From: a virus
Length of the DNA: 64,000 bases
Reading direction: 5' to 3' (one strand)
IMG/VR virus record: IMGVR_UViG_3300020220_000040
Span: 1 to 64,000 of that record
Below, one piece after another: positions 8,253-16,013 of the stretch; position 1 is the first letter of the stretch, and each line of letters opens with the position of its first letter. Under the pieces are notes generated by a model. The model did not search any database. It had not been told where the DNA came from and saw only the letters and a program-made list of their open reading frames with translations. The position numbers were made by a program, and so were the translations under genes.

Positions 8253-8879
8253 GTGCCTTCTTTCCTCAAGACAAAGAAAGATGAAGATATGTGGGCCAAA
8301 GCCAAGGCGTTTGCTGAAGAGTCAGGGCACAAGGACGATTGGCCCTATATAACAGGCATTTGGAAACAAATGCAGGGCGAGGGTGCTTCGGCTCGGGTCG
8401 CGGATCGGTTCCTGGCCGCCTACGAACCCGGTCACCGCAAGGATGACTCTCGCGACCCCGACACCGATGGCTGGGTGAACGGCCTCGTCGAGGACTTCAC
8501 CCCCACTGAAGGTGAGGGCTCCCAGGTGCCCTTCCCCCGCGACAACCAGGGCCACCCCCTCGCCCCGCCCGACCTCGGGATCGAGAACATCCCTGGCTAC
8601 GAGTGGCACGACAAGTCCAAGGCGTTCCACTCCATCATGGAGAAGGAAGCCTCGAGCCGGACGGCCTCGATGGAGGACGAGCTTCGCTGGTGCGCCAACG
8701 AGATCGACCGAGCCAACGACATCCTTCGCGATGTCGTGCTGACCCTCGACGGCCGCCGTGATGGGGATGAGTCCATCTCGGACGTGTACGGGGCAGCGGC
8801 GGTTGTGACCCGCGAACTCTCCATGAACGTCTCGAAGAGCCTCGCGGAGGCCGAGAAGAAGCTCCGCCGGCTGGTCTAG
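8253..8879 (+). CDS. Probable virion protein with RVADRFLA motif and recoded 5' end
   Basis: 208 residues from GTG 8253. The N-terminal ~45 residues (FLKTKKDEDMW..., then a WPYITGIWKQM motif) resemble short modules seen at the ends of phage structural proteins. SARVADRFLAAY follows, matching the motif shared by several other proteins here. The C-terminal part is helical. Codons 1-46 use ATA, ACA, AAA, TCA, CAA and TTT, rare in this genome, then switch abruptly to GC-ending codons. This suggests the 5' end was replaced when the adjacent GIY-YIG gene inserted. The 3' end overlaps the convergent NUDIX gene by 4 bases. Confidence 0.75.
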   Translation: MPSFLKTKKDEDMWAKAKAFAEESGHKDDWPYITGIWKQMQGEGASARVADRFLAAYEPGHRKDDSRDPDTDGWVNGLVEDFTPTEGEGSQVPFPRDNQGHPLAPPDLGIENIPGYEWHDKSKAFHSIMEKEASSRTASMEDELRWCANEIDRANDILRDVVLTLDGRRDGDESISDVYGAAAVVTRELSMNVSKSLAEAEKKLRRLV

Positions 8880-9637
8880 CGCCTGAAGCGGTAGACCGCC
8901 GAGGGACGACCCACGCCTCCCCGCTTGCCGGGGGCAGTCTCGAGGATGCCGTCCTCGAGCATCCGGCGGAACTTCCGGTGGAAGGTCTTGGGGTCGTAGG
9001 CGGCTCCCTTGATCGCCTCGTACACCGACCGAAGCTCGGCCACGGTGAAGGTCTCGGGCACCAGGTCGAAGGCGATGGGGGAGTAGTCGATGCGACCCCG
9101 CAGCCGCTTGATGGCCGTGTCGAGAATCTGGTCGTGGTCGAAGGCGAGGGCCGCCCTACTCTCGAGCACCTCCTGGACGGACTGCCACTTCGCCTCGTCC
9201 GCATCGTCCCCAGCCGTCACGAGCGGGGCCAGCGTGGGCCTCACGAGAGCGAAGTAGGCGACCGAGATGACGCGCGTGCGGGGGTCACGCCCGGCCTTCC
9301 CGAACGTGTACAACTGCTCGATGTAGCACGAGCCGTGAGGGAGCCCCGTCTCCTCCTGCAGTTCGCGGTGGGCCGCTTCCTCCAGATCCTCCCCCTGTTG
9401 CTTCAGCCCGTCTCCGACATCGACGAAGCCGCCAGGGAACGCCCAGCATCCCCTGTAGGGGTGTCCGCCCCGCTTGATGAGCAGCACCTTCAGATCCGTG
9501 TCGATGACCGTGAAGATCGCCAGGTCGACCGTGACCGACGGCTTCGGGTAGTCCTTCGCCGTGTAGGCGGCGAGGAACTCAGCCTCGGTCATGTCCGCCC
9601 CGTCCTTGGACGAGAGCTTTCCGCTGGGATCGGTCAC
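8876..9637 (-). CDS. NrtR-like protein: NUDIX domain plus winged helix
   Basis: 253 residues. Residues ~30-170 form a NUDIX fold with a complete NUDIX box at 77-99 (G-x5-E-x7-REL-x-EETGL). Residues ~175-253 form a winged helix typical of NrtR, ending in GRPSAVYRFRR. NrtR proteins repress NAD-biosynthesis genes and respond to ADP-ribose. Many have a broken NUDIX box, but this one keeps all metal-binding glutamates, so it could also hydrolyse ADP-ribose or a related nucleotide. It closes an operon that contains NAD-consuming KptA, with the NAD-salvage genes a few kb away. Its ATG overlaps the kinase stop (ATGA). Confidence 0.85.
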   Translation of the reverse strand: MTDPSGKLSSKDGADMTEAEFLAAYTAKDYPKPSVTVDLAIFTVIDTDLKVLLIKRGGHPYRGCWAFPGGFVDVGDGLKQQGEDLEEAAHRELQEETGLPHGSCYIEQLYTFGKAGRDPRTRVISVAYFALVRPTLAPLVTAGDDADEAKWQSVQEVLESRAALAFDHDQILDTAIKRLRGRIDYSPIAFDLVPETFTVAELRSVYEAIKGAAYDPKTFHRKFRRMLEDGILETAPGKRGGVGRPSAVYRFRR

Positions 9638-11316
9638 TTCAACCTCATCGTGTACACCTTGTCGCCTCGCACGAAGGCAACCTTGCCCCCGTGCTTGATC
9701 AGGTGCATGTCGTTGCCGAGTTCCGTAGACTCCACTACCCGGATCTTGTCAGAACCGACCGAGGAGACTTCGAGCTTCTCGTCCTCGTTGAGGTGGACGC
9801 AGATCCCGTTGTCGAGGACCACGAAGTTGAGCCCGGCCGGCGTGATGTCCGACACCACCGGGCGCATCCGGTAGGTCTGGTAGTGCTCGTCGAAGATGAA
9901 GGTCAACCGGTCGTACTTGCCCTTCTTCGCACCGACGACCATCAGGAGGCGGTTGTCGAACTTGGCCTCGACCACCTTGTAGTCGTCGAGTTCGGGCACC
10001 CGGACCTGGTGGGCAAGCCCGGCAGCAGGAAACACGGAGACGAACATCGAGCCCAGGAGGTTCTGCACGAGCACCCCGTCATGCAGACGGGTGGCGTACT
10101 CCAAGATGTTGGCCGCCACCCGAGGAGACGCCACGACGTTGCTGCCCGAGTCGGTGAGCACCATCTCGATGATGCGATCTGCACTCTTGACGTAGATGCG
10201 GCCCCCGTAGGCCATCACCTGGTCGGCCTTCAGAGTGACGGGCACGTCCTTCTGTTGGGCCATGTTGTAGAGCCGGAGTTCGCCGTTCTCGAGCCACGCC
10301 ACGACAGGCTGGTTGAGCTTGGGGCTGAAGCCCACTCCACGCACCGGAGTGGGTCCCCGCACCTTGCGCCCGTTGAGGAACACGCCCTCGGGAGTGCCCG
10401 CCACCACAGCCCCGCCGTTCTCGACGAACCCGAGCACCTGTGCGGCGAAGGCCGCCAACTCGGAGATGTCGAGAGAGGCCCCGCTGAGGATGGTGCGGAC
10501 CAACACCGCCGTCGCCACGAACGTGCCGGGGTCTGCAGGCGGAGGGAGACGCTTCCCGTCCTGGAGGACGGCCTTGAACCACGCCCGGTAGCCAGGCGGA
10601 ATCACGTCCACGGGGTACACGACCTTGGGGACGGACACCGAGGGGTCGAAGATGGAGATGCACGCCTTCATCCGCTCCTCGAGCCCGTGGACGGAGGCGT
10701 GCTTGCCCTTGTAGGGGTGGATGCCGGTGAACATCTGGTACGCGACACACGCGAACGAGAACCAGTCGGACAACTCGGTGAAGTCGTGCCCCTTCACGGT
10801 CCAGTCGCGGACGGAGGGCATGATGGCGGTCGCGGGGTAGCTGCGGGTCTGGTAGCTGTCCACGTCGATGCCGTAGACCTCGGAGAACGTCCGGTCCACG
10901 AGGAAGTTCATCTCGTTGAGGTCGACGATGAGCGTGCCCGACTGGTGGATGCTCGCCACCATCGCCTGAAGGTTCCGCACGAGGGCGAGCATCTTCGGGT
11001 GGTCGAGCCCTTCCCGCTCCCGGAAGGCTCGGGTGAAGACCTGGCAGAGCGGCATCGTGTTGCCCACGAACCGCATCGTGTAGCCGAGGGGCTGGTTCGT
11101 CTTGGGGTCGAGCAACACCCGTTCGGGCTTGATCACGTTCGGGTCGCGGATGGCGGCCAACTCCGTGATCTTCCCGACAGGGAGCATCCTCCCGGGGTCC
11201 GTGTAGACCTTGAACGCGGTGGTGCCCTTGGCGTAGATCGAGCCTTCGCCGCCACTTCCCACATAGTCACGTTGTGTCAGCGTGACCGGCCCTTGCCCTT
11301 GAATATGGACGATCAC
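9634..11316 (-). CDS. Ser/Thr-type protein kinase of the TerY-P triad type
   Basis: 560 residues from GTG 11316. The kinase core has a Gly loop GSGGEGS at 20-26, catalytic Lys in AFKVY (K36), a catalytic loop VDLNEMN (D132, N137), and the metal-binding Asp in GIDVDS (D151). The unusual DLN/DVDS forms are those of kinases found with TerY vWA and PP2C partners in Ter stress systems. The C-terminal ~250 residues are beta-rich and may form a propeller-like sensor. The first 24 codons are A/T-ending and recoded, while a remnant of an alternative 5' end lies beyond the HNH gene at 11883-11954. Its stop overlaps the nrtR-like start. Confidence 0.85.
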   Translation of the reverse strand: MIVHIQGQGPVTLTQRDYVGSGGEGSIYAKGTTAFKVYTDPGRMLPVGKITELAAIRDPNVIKPERVLLDPKTNQPLGYTMRFVGNTMPLCQVFTRAFREREGLDHPKMLALVRNLQAMVASIHQSGTLIVDLNEMNFLVDRTFSEVYGIDVDSYQTRSYPATAIMPSVRDWTVKGHDFTELSDWFSFACVAYQMFTGIHPYKGKHASVHGLEERMKACISIFDPSVSVPKVVYPVDVIPPGYRAWFKAVLQDGKRLPPPADPGTFVATAVLVRTILSGASLDISELAAFAAQVLGFVENGGAVVAGTPEGVFLNGRKVRGPTPVRGVGFSPKLNQPVVAWLENGELRLYNMAQQKDVPVTLKADQVMAYGGRIYVKSADRIIEMVLTDSGSNVVASPRVAANILEYATRLHDGVLVQNLLGSMFVSVFPAAGLAHQVRVPELDDYKVVEAKFDNRLLMVVGAKKGKYDRLTFIFDEHYQTYRMRPVVSDITPAGLNFVVLDNGICVHLNEDEKLEVSSVGSDKIRVVESTELGNDMHLIKHGGKVAFVRGDKVYTMRLK

Positions 11317-11842
11317 GGTTTTGCTCCGCGTGTAGCTCTACATGACAACGCACGCAGAGGAGGATGCACTTGTCGATCTCCGCCTGGAGGCGCTGCCACG
11401 CCCATCCGTACATGCGCGAGACCGTGAACTCCTTCACTGTCGGATCGGAGTGGTGGAATACGAGGGCATCGAGGCACCGGAAATAGCCGCACTCGACGCA
11501 TTTCCCTCCTTTGTATGCGACTGCCCGTTCCTTCTGTCGTTTTGCTCGCAAAACCGATCGGCAGGCGTTGCAGACCCCCTTCCGATGACCGGCGCTGTTG
11601 TTGTGCTTCCCCAGGTAGGTGAACGCCTTGCCACAAGTCTGGCAGGTGCGCTCGGGGTTCATCGCCTCGGGATCGTGCAGCGGTTGGTGGTTCCTCGCCC
11701 CGAAAGGCGAACACTCCAGGCAGTAGATCCTGCTGCTCAGCATCCTCATCCGACCATCGACCATCACGCGATTCGGAAATGTGTTCCCACACTTCTTGCA
11801 GGTTCTCTTGCCGGGTTTGCGGGTTTTGAAGGTGTAGGCCAT
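11267..11842 (-). CDS. HNH homing endonuclease inserted at the kinase 5' end
   Basis: 191 residues from ATG 11842 (in-frame starts at 11854 and 11869 are also possible). It has four zinc-binding Cys pairs: CKKC, CLEC, CQTC and CNAC. The HNH-type nuclease core is built on CVECG, FHHSDP and CVRCHVELH. Its last ~50 bases overlap the start of the kinase gene in another frame. It interrupts an operon whose other genes are all joined by stop/start overlaps, so it is a mobile insertion. No good ribosome-binding site is visible. Confidence 0.85.
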   Translation of the reverse strand: MAYTFKTRKPGKRTCKKCGNTFPNRVMVDGRMRMLSSRIYCLECSPFGARNHQPLHDPEAMNPERTCQTCGKAFTYLGKHNNSAGHRKGVCNACRSVLRAKRQKERAVAYKGGKCVECGYFRCLDALVFHHSDPTVKEFTVSRMYGWAWQRLQAEIDKCILLCVRCHVELHAEQNRDRPYSRARAGHADTT

Positions 11843-11882
11843 GCGCGCAAGCATAGCACAGCGGAGCAACGAAAGCTATGAC

Positions 11883-11954
11883 CTCGCCGCCCGAAGCGAC
11901 GAACTCCCGCTGGGTGAGGCTGACCTCGCCCTGGCCTTGGATGACGACCTTCAT
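11883..11954 (-). pseudogene. Remnant of the original kinase 5' end (24 codons)
   Basis: The ATG at 11954 overlaps the kptA stop (ATGA), as expected of an original operon gene. The 24 codons that follow match the first 24 residues of the downstream kinase at 17 positions (shared IQGQG, LTQR and SGGE). The match stops exactly inside the Gly loop, where the HNH element begins. Codons differ at most of the shared residues, so this is not a recent duplication. It is best read as the stranded start of the pre-insertion gene. Confidence 0.8.
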
Positions 11955-12496
11955 GGCTGTGTCCGTTGGAAATACTGGGTCGGCACGGAGTCCACCAGCC
12001 AGACGTGGTTGTCGGTCTCGAAGAACTGGAACCCAGCTTCGGCCATCTCCTGCGCCCGCACCTCGAGGATCACGGGCTTTCCGTGGCGTCCCCCAACCTG
12101 GCGAGCCGTGTCGGTGGTGGCGGACAGGTGGACGTGGTGGCGGGACATCTTCTGCAGACCTTCCCTGAAGATGGCCTCGAGGAAGCGTTCAGCGGTGCCG
12201 TGGTACAGCACGGCGGGCGGGGCCTTCGGCTGGTAGCCAAGCTCCACCTCAACCGAGTGCCCCTGACGAGCACGGATTCGTGTCCCGTCCTCGTTGAACT
12301 CGAACCGCTTCTTGTTGTTGTCCGCGACGACCTGGTTGAGGTCGTCGCGGGACATCCCACGCCCCCGTTCGTCGAGTGCCTTCAGCAAGGCGTCGACCTC
12401 GACCCACCCTGCATCATCGAGGGTGAGCCCCACACTCCCGGGCTTGTGCCGCAGGATGAGGGAGAGGAACTTCGAGTGTTGGGTCACGTCAGCCAT
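11951..12496 (-). CDS. kptA: RNA 2'-phosphotransferase (Tpt1/KptA)
   Basis: 181 residues, the usual length for KptA. The family's active-site set is visible: RH at 16-17, RxRQGHS around 75-81, LYHGT at 97-101 and SRHHVHLS around 118-125. Tpt1/KptA transfers a 2'-phosphate from RNA to NAD+, giving ADP-ribose 1'',2''-cyclic phosphate and nicotinamide; some bacterial members also ADP-ribosylate nucleic-acid ends. It sits in an operon with kinase, phosphatase and an ADP-ribose-type NUDIX protein, and near NAD-salvage genes, which points to NAD-linked RNA repair or modification. It overlaps the PP2C gene by 8 bases. Confidence 0.9.
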   Translation of the reverse strand: MADVTQHSKFLSLILRHKPGSVGLTLDDAGWVEVDALLKALDERGRGMSRDDLNQVVADNNKKRFEFNEDGTRIRARQGHSVEVELGYQPKAPPAVLYHGTAERFLEAIFREGLQKMSRHHVHLSATTDTARQVGGRHGKPVILEVRAQEMAEAGFQFFETDNHVWLVDSVPTQYFQRTQP

Positions 12497-13286
12497 TGGA
12501 AACCTCTGCGCCGAGGTACATCCCGGCCACCGAGAAGTCGTCGTCGTGGTGCCAGCCCTTGGCCGCCACGTCCTTCAGGAACCGCTTCGCCCGACGGGTG
12601 AGGAACTCCCCCACGAACCCCTTGATGGCGAGCATCTCGTCGACCACGACGGGGAGGGGGACAGCCTCGGTCATGCCCGAGGTGCCCACGGGCTTGCGGA
12701 AGGAGAGGGCTCCGTCCGAGAACAGGAGCACGAGGTCGAACTGGTCCGCGTTGAACCCGTAGGAGGTCACCGGGGAGCCCCAGCCCTCGGGCCCCAGGAT
12801 GACCACTTCCTTCTCGGACACATCGTCCCCGTCGTAGGAGGTGACCACTTGCCGGGTGCCGAACTCGGTGGCGTAGCGGTCCCGTCGGGACCGGTCGAGG
12901 TCGTAGTTGGGGTAGAGCGGGGCCCCAGACGGGTAGCTCGTCGAGATGATGAGCCGTGTCCCATCCCGGCGGCGAGCGACCACCACGCCATCTCCGTGAA
13001 CCGTCACCTGCACAGAGCGCGAGGTGGGGTCCCAACGAGCCGACAGCAAGGTGGCGTCCAGCGTCTCATCCGGGAGGGCCAACACCTCCAACAGGAGCCG
13101 AGCTTGGGCCACACCGTCGGCTGGGCCGTGGATCTGGGCCATGTGGCAGATGAGGCGGGAGCCCACGTCCGTGTGGGGGGACGAGGAGCACCCGTCCGAC
13201 AACAGGATCAACCCGGACTGGGCCAGCGCGTAGTCCTGGCAGACGTTGTGCTGCTTGCCCGTAGTGAAGAAGGCGTCGGTGTTCAT
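12489..13286 (-). CDS. PP2C-type protein phosphatase
   Basis: 265 residues from ATG 13286, which overlaps the stop of the upstream gene. PP2C landmarks: QDY near the start, the metal-binding LSDGCSSSPHTDVGSRL segment, a GDG turn, FSDG in the middle, and DDFSVAG near the C-terminus. PP2C enzymes remove phosphate from Ser/Thr using two metal ions. Co-location with the kinase and a vWA protein matches the TerY-phosphatase-kinase triad, where it would reset the kinase's signal. Confidence 0.85.
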   Translation of the reverse strand: MNTDAFFTTGKQHNVCQDYALAQSGLILLSDGCSSSPHTDVGSRLICHMAQIHGPADGVAQARLLLEVLALPDETLDATLLSARWDPTSRSVQVTVHGDGVVVARRRDGTRLIISTSYPSGAPLYPNYDLDRSRRDRYATEFGTRQVVTSYDGDDVSEKEVVILGPEGWGSPVTSYGFNADQFDLVLLFSDGALSFRKPVGTSGMTEAVPLPVVVDEMLAIKGFVGEFLTRRAKRFLKDVAAKGWHHDDDFSVAGMYLGAEVSNG

Positions 13287-13798
13287 GGGGCACTCGGCTT
13301 GGGGATTTGAGCTAGGGCGGGGCTCCCGAGTTGTTCGATGAGGAGCCGAGTGAGGTCCAACAGGTTCTCGGGCCACGGCTCTCCGAGCTTCCACCACACG
13401 GGCTCGGTGGTGCCCAGGGTGTACCGCTCGAAGTGGAGCATCGTCATCGGACGCCCCTTGTCCTTCTGGAGGACGCGCGTGACCCAGCCGAGGAGTCGGC
13501 CCGCTTCCACGGTGTCTCCCACCTTCAGGTCAGCGGGAGCGATCTCCCCGTAGCAGAGGACGTGTTGTTCCCCCTGCACGAGGATGCAGTCGGTGTCGTT
13601 CCACCAGGGGGAGTCCGCCTTCGGTCCCGTGAAGGGGAGGATGGCGACCACCACCCCCGGCTCGACGGCGAACACGGACGTTCCCTCGGGGCAGTAGAGG
13701 TCCACGCCCGTGTGGATGTCGTGCTTGCGCGCCACCCCAAACGCTCCCGGAGATCCGGGAGCGGGGAACGTGCGGGCTTCCCCGGAGAGAGGCCACAT
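13283..13798 (-). CDS. M23/LytM-like domain protein, active site incomplete
   Basis: 171 residues from ATG 13798. A LytM-like beta fold is suggested by HTGVDLYCPEGTSVFAVEPG (HxGxD metal motif) and a later LHFERY strand. The second motif is normally HxH; here the first His is Met, so peptidase activity is doubtful. There is no signal peptide or membrane anchor, so it may work inside the cell or be a binding domain rather than a lysin. Both ends are coupled to neighbours by overlaps, placing it in the Ter-like operon. Confidence 0.65.
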   Translation of the reverse strand: MWPLSGEARTFPAPGSPGAFGVARKHDIHTGVDLYCPEGTSVFAVEPGVVVAILPFTGPKADSPWWNDTDCILVQGEQHVLCYGEIAPADLKVGDTVEAGRLLGWVTRVLQKDKGRPMTMLHFERYTLGTTEPVWWKLGEPWPENLLDLTRLLIEQLGSPALAQIPKPSAP

Positions 13799-14250
13799 CA
13801 GGGGCTCCTGGAGGAGACCACCTGTGCGGCCTCCGACACGTCCGTGTCGAAGCAGCACGAGCGGGTATAGACGATGCGCTCGTCCTTTCCTCCCCGACGA
13901 CGCACCGTGATCTCGATGCCTCCGCCGTACCCCGCATCGCGGCCCATGAACCCGGGGTCGGATGTCGGGACCCTACGGACGCGAACCACCTCAAACTCGG
14001 AGGTTGCTCGCGTCGGGTCCTCGGCACTGGTGTCCAGCACATGTTCGACCTTGCGCTCCCAGCCCCCTGGACGCTTCTGCGTCTCCTTCCAGTGGTGCGA
14101 ACCTCCCCGACCCCCTTGGAGCGGTGATCGGACGAGAACGAGCTTCCCGCCAGGGGTGAACCGGGTGTTGTGACAGCAATGCACGAGGTGAGCCCCGAGG
14201 ATGATGTCACCCACCTTCTCTTGGGTGGTGGTGGTGGTGGTGGTGCTCAC
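13798..14250 (-). CDS. Hypothetical protein (150 aa) of the Ter-like operon
   Basis: Starts at GTG 14250 with AGGGGG five bases upstream. The second residues are a run of seven Thr encoded by repeated ACC (a GGT-type triplet run on the plus strand, 14226-14246). A beta-rich domain follows with a CC pair near 28 and a second CC near the C-terminus. No family was recognised. Its stop overlaps the M23-like start (TGATG). Confidence 0.7.
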   Translation of the reverse strand: MSTTTTTTTQEKVGDIILGAHLVHCCHNTRFTPGGKLVLVRSPLQGGRGGSHHWKETQKRPGGWERKVEHVLDTSAEDPTRATSEFEVVRVRRVPTSDPGFMGRDAGYGGGIEITVRRRGGKDERIVYTRSCCFDTDVSEAAQVVSSRSP

Positions 14251-14263
14251 GGAGCCCCCTCTT

Positions 14264-14998
14264 TCAGAAGGTGAGGGCCTGCGAAGGGCCGCCCGTGCCG
14301 AGAGCCTGGCTCTGGCTGCTGATGGACTTCGAGACGAAGGCCGCGAGCTTCGCGAGCCGCTTCTCGTCCGCCTCACCGATGTTCACGAACTGGGTGAACC
14401 CGGCCTGGGTGGCGAAGTCCTGGAGCATCTGGGCGAGCATCGGGTCGGTGACGTTGACCCCGATGAGGATGCTCACGATGGACTCGAGAGCCTCGGAGGG
14501 GACGACGCGCTCGAGGGACTTCTTGACCTCGTTGACGGTCATCTTGCCCGCGTTGTTCCCGCCGTCGGTGATGACGAACACGATGCCGTTGGCCGTGAAG
14601 TCGTTCTGCTGGAGGTCGCGACCGTAGCGGGCCACGGCATCCACACAGTCCACGGAGGCGTCGTACAGAGCCGTCGAGCCGCCCGCCGGGATGGTGTTGT
14701 CGTAGTCGCCGGGGTTGCAGTCCTGGAGGAGCTTGAACCCGTGGACCTCGGTGAGGAGGTGGTCGAACCGGGTGTACCGGAGCATCAGGTTGTCGGCCCG
14801 GGGCGAGTGGCGGCACGCCTCGACGATGGCCTTGATGGCCTTCTCCTCCTGGCGGGCGAACCCGGCCACGGAACCGGAGCAGTCCACGGTGAGGCCGACA
14901 AGGGTGTACTCGCCGGCTCCGAGCTTCGAGATGTCCACGGCGGAGAACCCGAACGTGGAAGCCACAGGGCCGGTGGCGTCGGCAGAGAACTTGGGCAT
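14264..14998 (-). CDS. TerY-like vWA domain protein
   Basis: 244 residues from ATG 14998. It is a single vWA domain with a complete MIDAS: DCSGS after GLTV, Thr in GGSTALYD, and Asp in FVITDGGNN. Stand-alone vWA proteins of this kind (TerY) partner PP2C and kinase genes in Ter systems and are thought to be metal-dependent scaffolds. It is the first gene of the leftward operon. A possible -10 GATATA lies upstream on the minus strand in the short gap to the endonuclease gene at 15054. Confidence 0.8.
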   Translation of the reverse strand: MPKFSADATGPVASTFGFSAVDISKLGAGEYTLVGLTVDCSGSVAGFARQEEKAIKAIVEACRHSPRADNLMLRYTRFDHLLTEVHGFKLLQDCNPGDYDNTIPAGGSTALYDASVDCVDAVARYGRDLQQNDFTANGIVFVITDGGNNAGKMTVNEVKKSLERVVPSEALESIVSILIGVNVTDPMLAQMLQDFATQAGFTQFVNIGEADEKRLAKLAAFVSKSISSQSQALGTGGPSQALTF

Positions 14999-15053
14999 GG
15001 TCGTGACTCCGGTAAAGCACCTATATCGCAACGGGTGTTAGCGACGGAGGTGT

Positions 15054-16013
15054 GTGGTGGGTGGTAGAAGTTGGACGTTGGGTGAAGTCGAGGGGTTCTT
15101 CCGAAAAGCCGGATGTGAACTCCTCTCGGTTGAGTACACGGGGTGCAACCAGAGGCTTCGCTACCGATGCGGATGTGGAGTGGAAGCCGAAACAGTGTTC
15201 CGAACCTTCAAACACAAGGTTGAAAAGGGTGTTCGTCGTGGTTGCGAGCATTGCGCGATCGAGCGGATGCTGGAGACCACGCGAGAAAGAAACGGCGGGC
15301 AACATCACTTTCAGACTGACGACTTCCTCCGTCGTCGGGGGGAGTCGAACCTTGCCCGGTTTGGTGTGGCAAACGTTCTTCAGAGTGCCGCGATCAAGCA
15401 AAAGCGGGTGGAGACGGTGCGTGCGCGCTACGGGGTTGATTCGGTGAGTCAGGTGCCCGAGATACAGCAACGACAACGAGAGGGCTTCCGGGCGAAGTAC
15501 GGTGTGGAACACTTCCTCCAACATCCAGAATCGGCTGCAAAGTTCCGTCGGACATTGGTGGAGCGATACGGGGCCCCGAGTCTTGCTTTTGTAAGTCGAC
15601 GCTCCTCCCACGAAGCACAGAATTTCTTCGGGCTCCTGTTTGACAGGCTTCCCAAGGAACACCATGAGAAGTGCTACTTCTCCCCCCACACGCGGGAATT
15701 CAACGTCTGGAAGGACGGTGCCTACTACAAGTACGACTTCGTCCATTCCCGATTGAAGAAGGCCATTGAGTACAACGGATCCCGGTTCCACCCACGTCCT
15801 GAGCAAGACGCGGACGAGGTCGGGTGGTGCTTGTTCCGACCCAACCGCACCGTCCGCGAGGCCCGCGAGTACGAGGAGCACAAGCTCGGTGCCCTCCGTG
15901 CTCGTGGGTTCGATGTCATGGTGGTATGGGATCATGAGGTGAAGCACGACAGGGACTCCGTCATCGCCCAGTGTCTCGCTTTTCTGCTTACGCCAGAACC
16001 TCATCGGAGTTGA
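15054..16013 (+). CDS. EDxHD/Vsr-like homing endonuclease
   Basis: 319 residues from GTG 15054 (GTG 15057 is possible), with GGAGG just upstream. The N-terminal region has a Cys cluster (CGCG, CEHC). Repeated NUMOD-like modules RYGVDSVSQVPE and KYGVEHFLQHPE follow. The C-terminal ~110 residues look like the Vsr-related nuclease fold, with YKYDFVHSRLKKAIEYNGSR and the following H and E/D residues. Such proteins are free-standing homing endonucleases in phages. It lies opposite the surrounding operons, between terY-like and pncA, and its 3' end overlaps pncA by 26 bases. Confidence 0.8.
   Translation: MVGGRSWTLGEVEGFFRKAGCELLSVEYTGCNQRLRYRCGCGVEAETVFRTFKHKVEKGVRRGCEHCAIERMLETTRERNGGQHHFQTDDFLRRRGESNLARFGVANVLQSAAIKQKRVETVRARYGVDSVSQVPEIQQRQREGFRAKYGVEHFLQHPESAAKFRRTLVERYGAPSLAFVSRRSSHEAQNFFGLLFDRLPKEHHEKCYFSPHTREFNVWKDGAYYKYDFVHSRLKKAIEYNGSRFHPRPEQDADEVGWCLFRPNRTVREAREYEEHKLGALRARGFDVMVVWDHEVKHDRDSVIAQCLAFLLTPEPHRS

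Noticed and set aside
13283-13798. Active M23 lysin
   Set aside because: The HxH motif has lost its first His, no export signal is seen, and the gene sits in a signalling operon rather than a lysis cassette.
14226-14246. GGT triplet run as a regulatory repeat
   Set aside because: It encodes the Thr run at the start of the 150-aa protein in frame, so it is coding.
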